A stretch of 64,000 bases of DNA, from contig NZ_JACCBY010000009.1 of assembly GCF_013409985.1 (NCBI RefSeq), positions 85,172 through 149,171 of the forward strand, written 5' to 3'. The DNA is from Sphingomonas melonis. Lineage in GTDB: Bacteria; Pseudomonadota; Alphaproteobacteria; Sphingomonadales; Sphingomonadaceae. Below, piece by piece: positions 1 through 6,928 of the stretch. Each line of letters starts with the position of its first letter. Position 1 is the stretch's first letter. Made by a program: the position numbers and the translations under genes. The notes below the pieces were generated by a model. That model was given only the letters and a program-made list of their open reading frames with translations. It was not told the origin of the DNA and searched no databases.

Positions 1-1
1 C

Positions 2-526
2 CATACCGAGGGCGCGGCGGCGGAATTGAACGCCAAGCCGATCACCAGCGCGGTGCTCGCCGGCTTCCTGCGCAACCAGACCGACACCGTCAACATGGTC
101 AACGCGCCGCTGCTCGCGCGCGACCGCGGCGTCGAGGTGCGCGAGGTGCGCACCGAGCGCGAGGGCGATTACCACACGCTGCTGCGCGTCTCGGTGAAGA
201 CCGCCGACGGCGAGCGGTCGGTTGCCGGCACCTTGTTCGGCGATCAGGCGCCGCGCCTCGTCGAGCTGTTCGGCATCAAGGTCGAGGCCGATCTGGTCGG
301 GCCGATGCTCTATGTCGTCAACGAGGACGCGCCGGGCTTCATCGGCCGGCTCGGCACCGCGCTGGGCGAGGCGGGGGTCAATATCGGCACTTTCCACCTC
401 GGCCGCCGCTCGGCGGGCGGCGAGGCGGTGCTGCTGCTCTCGGTCGACGAGCCGGTCGACGGGGAATTGCTCGCCAAGGTCAAGGCGCTGCCCGGCGTGA
501 AGACCGCGATGGGCCTGACCTTCTGA
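2..526 (+). CDS. serA: D-3-phosphoglycerate dehydrogenase, C-terminal part (partial)
   Basis: This is the 3' end of a gene that begins before the window; reading frame 2 is open from the first codon. The visible 174 residues are the substrate-binding tail and the C-terminal ACT domain of SerA, with a characteristic stretch 'NEDAPGFIGRLGTALGEAG' followed by NIGTFHLGR. SerA oxidises 3-phosphoglycerate to 3-phosphohydroxypyruvate, the first step of serine synthesis, and the ACT domain usually binds serine for feedback control. It is followed on the same strand by hisZ and purA, an order I associate with sphingomonads. The catalytic half is outside the window. Confidence 0.93.
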   Translation, partial: HTEGAAAELNAKPITSAVLAGFLRNQTDTVNMVNAPLLARDRGVEVREVRTEREGDYHTLLRVSVKTADGERSVAGTLFGDQAPRLVELFGIKVEADLVGPMLYVVNEDAPGFIGRLGTALGEAGVNIGTFHLGRRSAGGEAVLLLSVDEPVDGELLAKVKALPGVKTAMGLTF

Positions 527-545
527 TCGGGCTTAGGTGATGGAC

Positions 546-583
546 ACGGGGGCAATGGCGTCGCGATACAGCGTTGCCCCCGT
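546..583 (+). terminator. Hairpin after serA, possible terminator
   Basis: A perfect 10-bp stem, ACGGGGGCAA at 546-555 pairing with TTGCCCCCGT at 574-583, encloses an 18-nt loop just after serA and before hisZ. It has no real T-tract, so it may be a weak terminator or a processing or stabilising hairpin between the two genes. Confidence 0.4.
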
Positions 584-611
584 TCCCGCCCATGGATAGG
601 GGAAGCGCACG

Positions 612-1709
612 ATGACACCCCTGCTTCCCGAAGGCTTTCGCGATCGATTGCCGCCGCACGCCGATGCCGCCGCCGCCGTCGAGGCGCGCGTGCTCGAAGC
701 GGCGCGCCTCTATGGCTATGAGCGCGCCGATCCGCCGCTGGTCGAATATGCCGACGCCCTGGGCTCGCGGCTCAAGGACGGCGCGCTGACCGACGCGGTG
801 CGCTACGTCGATCCGGTGTCGCAGCGCACGCTGGCGATCCGTCCCGACGTCACCGCGCAGATCGCGCGCATCGCGGCGACGCGCATGGGCCATCATCCAC
901 GTCCGGTGCGGCTGTCCTATGCCGGTCCGGTGCTCAAGCTGCGCAGCCCCGAGCTGGCGCCGGCGCGCGAATGGCGCCAGATCGGTTGCGAGCTGATCGG
1001 CCTCGATTCGATCCCCGCCGCACAGGAGGTGGTTGCCGTGGCCGTGTCGGCGCTGAGCGCCGCAGGCGCGACGGGCCTGTCGATCGACTTCACCTTGCCC
1101 GATCTCGTCGACACGCTTGCCGCCGGGCCGTTGCCGGTCGCGGCCGAGCATATCGCGCTGCTGCAGGACCGGCTCGACGCCAAGGATGCCGGCGCGGTTG
1201 CGGCGATCGCGCCGGATTACCTGCCGCTGATCGAGGCGGCGGGGCCGTTCGACAGCGCGATCGCACGGCTGCGCGCGTTCGACACCGGGCAGGTGCTCGC
1301 CAGCCGGCTCGACGGGCTTGCGGCGATTGCCGCCGGACTGGACGGCGTCGCACTAACGCTCGACCCCACCGAGCGGCACGGGTTCGAATATCAATCGTGG
1401 CTCGGCTTCTCGCTGTTCATCGCCGGTGCGGCGCGCGAGGTCGGCCGCGGCGGGACCTATGCGGTGATGCATGCGGGCGGCGCCGAAGAGGTGGCGACGG
1501 GCTTTTCGCTCTACGCGGACGCGATCCTGGCAACCGCCGGCACGGTCGATCGCCGTCGCCTGTTCCTGCCCTTCGGCACGCCGCCCGAGGCGGGCACCGC
1601 GATGCGCGCCGCCGGCTGGGTCGCGGTCGCCGCACTGACGCCCGCCGACACGCCCGAAGCGCAATTGTGCACGCATCTCTACGCCGAAGGCGAAGCCCGC
1701 TCACTCTGA
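612..1709 (+). CDS. hisZ: ATP phosphoribosyltransferase regulatory subunit
   Basis: A 365-residue class II aminoacyl-tRNA synthetase-like protein. It has the motif-2 region 'LAIRPDVTAQIARIAATR' (residues 74-91) and 'EWRQIGCELIG' (120-130), but is shorter than a functional HisRS and lacks an anticodon-binding domain. This is the pattern of HisZ, which activates the short form of HisG in the first step of histidine synthesis. The start is the ATG at 612, preceded by an AGGGGAAG Shine-Dalgarno. A true histidyl-tRNA synthetase is unlikely because of the length and because the position between serA and purA is typical for hisZ in this lineage. Confidence 0.9.
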   Translation: MTPLLPEGFRDRLPPHADAAAAVEARVLEAARLYGYERADPPLVEYADALGSRLKDGALTDAVRYVDPVSQRTLAIRPDVTAQIARIAATRMGHHPRPVRLSYAGPVLKLRSPELAPAREWRQIGCELIGLDSIPAAQEVVAVAVSALSAAGATGLSIDFTLPDLVDTLAAGPLPVAAEHIALLQDRLDAKDAGAVAAIAPDYLPLIEAAGPFDSAIARLRAFDTGQVLASRLDGLAAIAAGLDGVALTLDPTERHGFEYQSWLGFSLFIAGAAREVGRGGTYAVMHAGGAEEVATGFSLYADAILATAGTVDRRRLFLPFGTPPEAGTAMRAAGWVAVAALTPADTPEAQLCTHLYAEGEARSL

Positions 1710-1731
1710 TCGTTTCGCTGCCGTAAGGACG

Positions 1732-1761
1732 ATGACAGCGGTGCGGCGGGGGGATTACGCT
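1732..1761 (+). promoter_or_regulatory. Weak candidate promoter for the small toxin-like gene
   Basis: ATGACA at 1732-1737 (5 of 6 to the TTGACA consensus), an 18-nt spacer, and TACGCT at 1756-1761 could form a sigma-70 promoter. It would start a transcript near 1768, about 36 nt before the small gene's ATG. The -10 match is poor, so this is tentative. Confidence 0.3.
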
Positions 1762-1802
1762 GATCGCGGCGGCGATCCTGCCGTCGATCCGATGGAGAGC
1801 AT

Positions 1803-1815
1803 CATGTCGTTTGGC
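1803..1815 (+). repeat. 13-nt direct repeat, copy A (covers toxin ATG)
   Basis: CATGTCGTTTGGC, identical to the copy at 1983-1995. This copy spans the start codon of the 30-aa gene. An RNA made from the opposite strand of the second copy would pair with it perfectly over 13 nt. Confidence 0.85.
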
Positions 1816-1896
1816 GACTTGTGCCTTTTCCTGGGGGCGTTGTTCGGCTTCGGCACCCTTCTGTTGAAGGTTGTCGAGGTGGCGCGTCACCGGTAG
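1804..1896 (+). CDS. Putative type I toxin-like membrane peptide (30 aa)
   Basis: A 30-residue ORF between hisZ and purA. It opens MSFGDLCLFL, continues with an uninterrupted hydrophobic segment (residues 6-21, rich in Leu, Phe and Gly, including FGFGTLLL) and ends with a charged tail (K22, E25, R28, H29, R30). GGAGAG at 1794-1799 is a well-placed Shine-Dalgarno for the ATG at 1804; the in-frame ATG at 1792 has none. The single helix plus basic tail resembles Fst/holin-like type I toxins. The start codon lies inside a 13-nt sequence repeated at 1983-1995, and a convergent antisense RNA is predicted. Function as a toxin is inferred from architecture; homology has not been tested. Confidence 0.6.
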   Translation: MSFGDLCLFLGALFGFGTLLLKVVEVARHR

Positions 1897-1937
1897 GCCA
1901 CGGGCGGGGGCGCGTTGCCGCGCGTCCCCAAACGAAA

Positions 1938-1967
1938 GAACCCCCGCCATTGCCGTGACGGGGGTTC
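1938..1967. terminator. Shared (possibly bidirectional) terminator hairpin
   Basis: A perfect 9-bp stem, GAACCCCCG (1938-1946) with CGGGGGTTC (1959-1967), and a 12-nt loop. On the minus strand it is followed by TTCTTTCGTTT, a reasonable intrinsic terminator for the antisense RNA. On the plus strand the tail is only TTCATCC, so termination of the toxin mRNA would be weaker. Confidence 0.65.
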
Positions 1968-1982
1968 ATCCAATGGCAAAGC

Positions 1983-1995
1983 CATGTCGTTTGGC
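1983..1995 (+). repeat. 13-nt direct repeat, copy B (5' end of antisense RNA)
   Basis: Second exact copy of CATGTCGTTTGGC, 180 bp downstream of the first and beyond the terminator hairpin. It sits immediately downstream of the minus-strand promoter, so it is transcribed as the complement and becomes the 5' end of the antisense RNA. Confidence 0.85.
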
Positions 1996-2001
1996 ACTAC
2001 C

Positions 2002-2030
2002 CTTATAGCGCATCCGTACGGCCATGACAA
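2002..2030 (-). promoter_or_regulatory. Near-consensus promoter for the antisense RNA
   Basis: On the minus strand, TTGTCA (2025-2030), a 17-nt spacer and TATAAG (2002-2007). Each hexamer differs from the sigma-70 consensus at one position. Such a strong match stands out in this GC-rich sequence. It points into the intergenic region, away from purA. Confidence 0.65.
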
Positions 2031-2158
2031 TCGCGCGCCAGACGGTTGACCGGGCGGGCGCACCCCGGTAGGCGCGCCTTCGCATCTCAGGACCGTTCGT
2101 GTGCCGAGTCCTGTCGAAGGGCGCACGGATCAACGCCGGCAGGCGGAGACCTGTATCC

Positions 2159-3448
2159 ATGGCCAATGTAGCAGTCATCGGCGCGCAATGGGGCGACGAA
2201 GGCAAGGGCAAGATCGTCGACTGGCTCGCCGAGCGCGCCGACATGGTGGTGCGCTTTCAGGGCGGCCATAACGCCGGCCACACGCTCGTCGTCGGCGACA
2301 ACGTCTATAAGCTCTCGCTGCTGCCGTCGGGCATCGTCCGCGGCACGCCGAGCGTGATCGGCAACGGCGTCGTGCTCGACCCCTGGGCACTCAAGGCGGA
2401 GATCGAGCGGCTGGCGGCGCAGGGCGTGTCGGCCACCCCGGAAACGCTCCGCATCGCCGACAATTGCGCGCTGATCCTGCCGTTGCACCGCGATCTCGAC
2501 GGGCTGCGCGAGGACGCGTCGGGCGCCGGCAAGATCGGCACCACCCGGCGCGGCATTGGCCCCGCTTACGAGGACAAGGTCGGCCGCCGTGCGATCCGCG
2601 TCTGCGATCTGGCGCATCTCGACGATCTCGGGCCGCAGCTCGACCGGCTGCTCGCGCATCACGATGCGCTGCGTGCCGGTTTCGGCTCGCCCGCGATCGA
2701 CCGCGAGGGCCTGATTGCGGAGCTGCGTGACATCGCCGGCTTCGTGCTGCCCTTCGCCAAGCCGGTGTGGCGCGACCTCAACGAGGCACGCAGCCGCGGC
2801 AAGCGCATCCTGTTCGAGGGCGCGCAGGGCGTGCTGCTCGACGTCGACCACGGCACCTATCCGTTCGTCACCTCGTCGAACACGATTGCCGGCACCGCGG
2901 CGGGTGGATCGGGCCTGGGGCCGGCGGCGGTCGGCTTCGTGCTCGGCATCGCCAAGGCGTACACCACCCGCGTCGGATCGGGGCCGTTCCCGACCGAGCT
3001 GGAGGATGAGACCGGCGAGCGGCTCGGCGTGCGCGGTCACGAGTTCGGGACCGTTACCGGACGCAAGCGCCGCTGCGGCTGGATCGACACCGTGCTGCTG
3101 CGCCAGTCGGCGGCGGTCGGCGGGATCACCGGCATCGCGTTGACCAAGATCGACGTGCTCGATGGCTTCGAGCAGGTGAAGATCTGCACCGGCTATCGCC
3201 TGCGCGGCGAAGAGCTCGACTATTTTCCGGCGCATGCCGCGGATCAGGCGGCGGTCGAGCCGATCTACGAGGTCATGGAAGGTTGGCAGGAATCGACCGC
3301 GGGCGCACGGAGCTGGGCGGACCTGCCAGCGCAGGCGATCAAGTACATCCGCCGTGTCGAGGAGCTGATCCGCTGCCCCGTCGCGCTGGTGTCGACCAGC
3401 CCCGAGCGCGAGGACACGATCCTGGTCCGCGACCCCTTCGCCGACTGA
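2159..3448 (+). CDS. purA: Adenylosuccinate synthetase
   Basis: A 429-residue protein with the PurA N-terminus 'GAQWGDEGKGKIVDWLA' (residues 8-24). It carries catalytic Asp13 and His41 (in GGHNAGHT) at the same positions as the E. coli enzyme, and later the 'GTTRRGIGPAYEDK' and 'TVTGRKRRCGW' motifs. It joins IMP and aspartate using GTP on the way to AMP. The frame is open upstream to 2099, but the ATG at 2159 gives the family's exact N-terminus and has GGAGA upstream, so it is the better start. Confidence 0.97.
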   Translation: MANVAVIGAQWGDEGKGKIVDWLAERADMVVRFQGGHNAGHTLVVGDNVYKLSLLPSGIVRGTPSVIGNGVVLDPWALKAEIERLAAQGVSATPETLRIADNCALILPLHRDLDGLREDASGAGKIGTTRRGIGPAYEDKVGRRAIRVCDLAHLDDLGPQLDRLLAHHDALRAGFGSPAIDREGLIAELRDIAGFVLPFAKPVWRDLNEARSRGKRILFEGAQGVLLDVDHGTYPFVTSSNTIAGTAAGGSGLGPAAVGFVLGIAKAYTTRVGSGPFPTELEDETGERLGVRGHEFGTVTGRKRRCGWIDTVLLRQSAAVGGITGIALTKIDVLDGFEQVKICTGYRLRGEELDYFPAHAADQAAVEPIYEVMEGWQESTAGARSWADLPAQAIKYIRRVEELIRCPVALVSTSPEREDTILVRDPFAD

Positions 3449-3463
3449 CCTCAGACACGAAAA

Positions 3464-3495
3464 AGCCGGGCGGTGTGAGCCGCCCGGCTGTTTCT
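3464..3495 (+). terminator. Intrinsic terminator after purA
   Basis: Perfect 10-bp stem AGCCGGGCGG (3464-3473) with CCGCCCGGCT (3480-3489), a 6-nt loop and a GTTTCT tail. A run of A before the stem gives the opposite strand a T-tract, so it can also end the convergent gene at 3513-3974. Confidence 0.85.
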
Positions 3496-3512
3496 CACAT
3501 CAGTGACGATGC

Positions 3513-3974
3513 TTATTGCGGGGTGGTCGTGCCGCCGGTAGTTGTGCCGGTCGAGCCGCCCATCGTTCCGGTGGTCGAGGTGCCACCCATGGTGCCGGTC
3601 GTGCCGCCGCCCATCGTACCCGTGGACGAACCCGTACCGGTGCCGGTTGTGCCGCCCATCGTGTCCGTGCCGCCGGTGGTGCCGGTGGTCGTGCCGGTGC
3701 TGCCGGTCGTATCCATCGTGCCGGCACTCGTGCCGCCGGTGCGGCTGCTACGGCTGCTGCGCGACTTCTTGGCCGAACGGCTCTGCGTCGTGGTGCCCGA
3801 CGTTGCCGAAGAGTCGGTCGGCGAGGTGGTCGTCTGACCGCCCATCGTTCCGGTGGTGCTGCCGGATGTCGTACCACCCATCGATCCGCCTGCGGTGCCA
3901 CCCGTGGTCGTCTGAGCATAGGCTGCGGCGGGGATCAGCATGGCCGCTGCCATGATTGGAATGATCTTACGCAT
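3513..3974 (-). CDS. Secreted low-complexity Gly/Thr/Ser-rich protein
   Basis: A 153-residue protein with a clear Sec signal peptide (MRKIIPIMAAAMLIPAAAYA, cleaved before QTTTGG). Nearly the whole mature part is low complexity: TGTMGG, GGTTGT and STTG-type units. A short basic patch in the middle (SRSAKKSRSSRSSR) interrupts it. The ATG at 3974 is preceded by GGAGAGA; an ATG 33 nt further upstream lacks a signal-peptide context. Proteins of this kind are annotated as hypothetical in sphingomonads. No enzymatic domain is visible. Repeat number may vary between strains because the repeats are near-identical at DNA level. Confidence 0.75.
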   Translation of the reverse strand: MRKIIPIMAAAMLIPAAAYAQTTTGGTAGGSMGGTTSGSTTGTMGGQTTTSPTDSSATSGTTTQSRSAKKSRSSRSSRTGGTSAGTMDTTGSTGTTTGTTGGTDTMGGTTGTGTGSSTGTMGGGTTGTMGGTSTTGTMGGSTGTTTGGTTTPQ

Positions 3975-4043
3975 CGTTCTCTCCTGCAAATTCTTGCTCG
4001 CCCCCAACGGGTCGATACGGAGAGGGTTCCGCTTGGTTAACGA

Positions 4044-5114
4044 TTAGCGACCCGTCTGGCCGCGATGGAGCAACGCCTGGTCGGCAAGCACGAGGGCCAT
4101 CATCGCTTCCACGACCGGTACGCCGCGGATGCCGACGCACGGGTCGTGGCGACCTTTCGTCGCGATATCCGCGGCCTGGCCGGTGCGGTCGATCGTCTCG
4201 ACCGGGATCAGGATCGAACTGGTCGGTTTGAACGCGACGCGCAGCCGGATCGGCTGTCCGGTGGCGATGCCGCCGGTGATGCCGCCGGCATGATTGGCGA
4301 GGAAATCGGGGCCGTCCGCACCGGGCCGCATCGCATCGGCATTGGCCTCGCCGGTCAGCGCCGCGGCGGCGAAGCCGTCGCCGATCTCGACGCCCTTGAC
4401 CGCGTTGATCCCCATACAGGCATGCGCCAGTTCGGCGTCGAGCTTGGCATAGAGCGGTGCACCCCAGCCGGCGGGCACGCCCGTCGCCTCGCAGGCGACG
4501 ACCGCGCCGAGCGACGATCCCGCCTTGCGCGCGCCGTCGACCAGTGCCTCCCAGCGCCCCGCGGCGGCGGGATCGGGACAGAAGAAGGGATTGGCGTCGA
4601 TCGCCGCATCGTCGAACGCGGCATAGTCGATCGCGTCGCCGCCGATCGCCTCGACCCAGCCGCGGATGCGCACCTGCGGGATCACCGCGCGCGCCACCGC
4701 GCCCGCCGCGACGCGCGATGCCGTCTCGCGTGCCGACGACCGCCCGCCGCCGCGATAGTCGCGGAAACCGTATTTGGCGTCATAGGCGTAATCCGCATGG
4801 CCCGGCCGATAGGCAAGCGCGACCTCGGAATAATCCTTCGATCGCTGGTCGACATTCTCGATCATCAGGCTGATCGGCGTGCCGGTGGTGCGGCCCTCGA
4901 ACACGCCCGATAGGATGCGAACCTGATCCGGCTCGCGCCGCTGCGTGGTGAAGCGCGAGGTGCCCGGGCGGCGCTTGTCGAGCCACGGCTGAATATCCGC
5001 CTCGCTCAGCGCGATCCCCGGCGGGCAGCCGTCGACGACCGCGCCGATCGCGGGCCCATGGCTCTCGCCCCAGGTGGTGAAGCGGAACAGATGGCCGAAA
5101 CTGTTGATGCTCAT
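4044..5114 (-). CDS. aroC: Chorismate synthase
   Basis: A 356-residue protein with all chorismate synthase signatures: 'FTTWGESHGPAIGAVVDG' near the N-terminus (catalytic His), 'RPGHADYAYDAKYGFRDY' and 'GGGRSSARETASRVAAGA'. It converts 5-enolpyruvylshikimate 3-phosphate to chorismate with reduced FMN, the last step of the shikimate pathway. It lies 56 bp after fabI on the same strand and may be co-transcribed with it. Confidence 0.97.
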   Translation of the reverse strand: MSINSFGHLFRFTTWGESHGPAIGAVVDGCPPGIALSEADIQPWLDKRRPGTSRFTTQRREPDQVRILSGVFEGRTTGTPISLMIENVDQRSKDYSEVALAYRPGHADYAYDAKYGFRDYRGGGRSSARETASRVAAGAVARAVIPQVRIRGWVEAIGGDAIDYAAFDDAAIDANPFFCPDPAAAGRWEALVDGARKAGSSLGAVVACEATGVPAGWGAPLYAKLDAELAHACMGINAVKGVEIGDGFAAAALTGEANADAMRPGADGPDFLANHAGGITGGIATGQPIRLRVAFKPTSSILIPVETIDRTGQAADIATKGRHDPCVGIRGVPVVEAMMALVLADQALLHRGQTGR

Positions 5115-5170
5115 GTCAACCCCATCCCTTCACCAGACTGAGGGGTCAAGTCACGCGGACTTGTCGCGTC

Positions 5171-5974
5171 TCAAGCCAACGCGATATCCGGCGCGTCCTC
5201 TGCCTTCATGCCGATCACGTTATAACCGGCGTCGACATGGTGGATCTCGCCGGTGACGCCGCTCGCCAGGTCGCTGAGCATGTAGAGGCCGGCGCCGCCG
5301 ACATCCTCGATCGTCACGGTGCGGCGCAGCGGGGCGTTCAGCTCGTTCCACTTGAGGATATAGTTGAAGTCGCCGATGCCGCGCGCAGCCAGCGTCTGGA
5401 TCGGGCCCGCCGAAATCGCGTTGATGCGGATATTGTCGGGGCCGAGGTCGACCGCGAGATATTTGACGCTGGTCTCCAGCGCCGCCTTGGCGACGCCCAT
5501 GACGTTGTAATGGGGGATGACCTTTTCCGCGCCATAATAGGTCAGCGTCAGGATCGAGCCGCCCTCCGGCATCAGCTTGCGCGCGCGCTGCGCCACCGCG
5601 ACCAGCGAATAGGCCGAGATGTTCATCGTCATCAGGAAATTGTCGAGCGTCGTGTCGTAATAGTGGCCGCGCAGCTGCGACTTGTCGGAATAGCCGATGG
5701 CATGGACGACGAAGTCGATCGTCGGCCATTCCGCTTCGAGCGCTGCAAAGGTCGCGTCGAGCGCCGCCATGTCGGACACGTCGCAGTCGAACAGCCGCGC
5801 CACGCCCAGTTGCTCGGCGAGCGGGCGCACTCGCTTCTCCATCGCCGCGCCCTGATAGGAGAAGGCAAGTTCGGCACCATGTTCGGACAGTTGTTTCGCG
5901 ATCCCCCAGGCGAGCGACTTGTCGTTCGCCAGACCCATGATCAATCCACGCTTGCCCGCCATCAAACCCGTCAC
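5171..5974 (-). CDS. fabI: Enoyl-[acyl-carrier-protein] reductase (NADH)
   Basis: A 267-residue Rossmann-fold SDR enzyme of fatty acid elongation that reduces trans-2-enoyl-ACP. Tyr146, Tyr156 and Lys163 (in YYGAE and PHYNVMGVAK) fall at the same numbering as E. coli FabI. The N-terminal 'GKRGLIMGLANDKSLAWGIA' is the FabI-type cofactor motif. The start is a GTG at 5974 that overlaps the stop of the upstream membrane-protein gene as GTGA; an internal ATG at 5962 is an alternative. The FabI type is the usual triclosan target, though sensitivity cannot be judged here. Confidence 0.95.
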   Translation of the reverse strand: MTGLMAGKRGLIMGLANDKSLAWGIAKQLSEHGAELAFSYQGAAMEKRVRPLAEQLGVARLFDCDVSDMAALDATFAALEAEWPTIDFVVHAIGYSDKSQLRGHYYDTTLDNFLMTMNISAYSLVAVAQRARKLMPEGGSILTLTYYGAEKVIPHYNVMGVAKAALETSVKYLAVDLGPDNIRINAISAGPIQTLAARGIGDFNYILKWNELNAPLRRTVTIEDVGGAGLYMLSDLASGVTGEIHHVDAGYNVIGMKAEDAPDIALA

Positions 5975-6921
5975 GCCGTCTTTGCCTCCGCTGTCGTCTG
6001 CGTCCCCTGTAGCGCCGGTTCGGGGGGTTCCGCCAGTGCTGCGTTGAGATGCGCGCCGAACACGAGTCCCAGCCCGATCAGATAGAAGAACAACAGCATG
6101 ACCACAACGCCGGCAAGACTGCCATAGGTGAGGTCATAGCTGCCGAGCTGCGAAAGCACCTTGGGCACCAGCGCGGTCATGCCGACCCACCACAAGGTGG
6201 TGAACGCCGCGCCCGGCCATTTGCGGCAGCTGGAATAGCGATATTTGGACGGCGTCACCGAATAGAACAGCAGGTAGAGCGCGCCGAACATCACCAGCCC
6301 GGGGATGATCCGCGACAGGCCGACCCAGCCGGCGATCCCTTCGGCAAAGGGCAGCAGGCGATAGATGAACTGCTCCGCCGCGGTCAGGATACCCTGTACC
6401 AGGAAGCTCATCAGCGCGATGATCACCGACAGGATGATGACCCCCGACGACGACAGCCGCGATCGCCAGAAGGGTACGCTCGCCTTCACGCCATAGGCGC
6501 GGTGGAAGATGTCGCGGATCGTCTCGACGAAGCTGCCGACCGTCCACAACCCGACCAGTCCGCCCAGCCACAGCAGCGAGCCGGTGCGCGCCATCAGCAC
6601 GTCGGCGATCGGCTTGCGCAGGATGTCGGCGACGTTGGGCGGCAGCACGTGCAGGAACGAGGCGACGGCGCGCTGCGTCTCCTCGCTCTGGCCGAGCAGC
6701 GACAGCACCGCCGCGGCGGTGATGAAGAACGGAAACACCGTCATCAGGGCGAGATAGGCGAGGTTGCCGGCGTGGATGAAGCCGTCGTTGAACACGCCAA
6801 GCCCGGCACGCTTGGTGATTTCCCAAGCGGCCGGGCCGGGTTTCAGCTTGGCGAGCTGATGGCGGGCGCGATGGCGCTGATGCGCGCGGTCCTCGGGCGT
6901 AAGGGCGGTACTGTCGGTCAC
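5971..6921 (-). CDS. YihY/virulence factor BrkB family inner-membrane protein
   Basis: A 316-residue protein with a charged N-terminal cytoplasmic region and about six hydrophobic segments. It carries the family's 'NLAYLALMTVFPFFITAAA' first helix region and an 'LPPNVADILRKPI' loop. The GTG at 6921, 7 nt after the dnaJ-like stop, is the likely start; further upstream the frame would overlap the preceding gene. The last bases overlap fabI. YihY proteins were once called RNase BN in error and have no firm function. The tight packing with dnaJ-like, fabI and aroC suggests one transcript. Confidence 0.85.
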   Translation of the reverse strand: MTDSTALTPEDRAHQRHRARHQLAKLKPGPAAWEITKRAGLGVFNDGFIHAGNLAYLALMTVFPFFITAAAVLSLLGQSEETQRAVASFLHVLPPNVADILRKPIADVLMARTGSLLWLGGLVGLWTVGSFVETIRDIFHRAYGVKASVPFWRSRLSSSGVIILSVIIALMSFLVQGILTAAEQFIYRLLPFAEGIAGWVGLSRIIPGLVMFGALYLLFYSVTPSKYRYSSCRKWPGAAFTTLWWVGMTALVPKVLSQLGSYDLTYGSLAGVVVMLLFFYLIGLGLVFGAHLNAALAEPPEPALQGTQTTAEAKTA

Positions 6922-6928
6922 TTCGGCG

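Larger units (their letters stand above)
1930..1996 (-). ncRNA. Predicted antisense RNA (antitoxin) of about 65 nt
   Basis: The minus strand carries TTGTCA and TATAAG with a 17-nt spacer (2002-2030), which predicts a start near 1995. The RNA would begin with GCCAAACGACATG, the exact complement of the toxin translation start. It would then contain a small hairpin (ATGGC-TTT-GCCAT) and end at a GC-rich hairpin followed by TTCTTTCGTTT. It is convergent with the toxin mRNA and shares its terminator region. Size and layout match RNAII of the par locus. This is inferred from sequence only. Confidence 0.55.

Noticed and set aside
2086..2126. Sequence resembling a common 'TTCGTG...CCTGTCGAAG' repeat half
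   Set aside because: A single partial copy with no partner arm in this window; not enough to call an element.
2099..2158. Upstream extension of purA by 20 codons
   Set aside because: The ATG at 2159 gives catalytic Asp13/His41 at family numbering; the extension is Arg-rich and not PurA-like.
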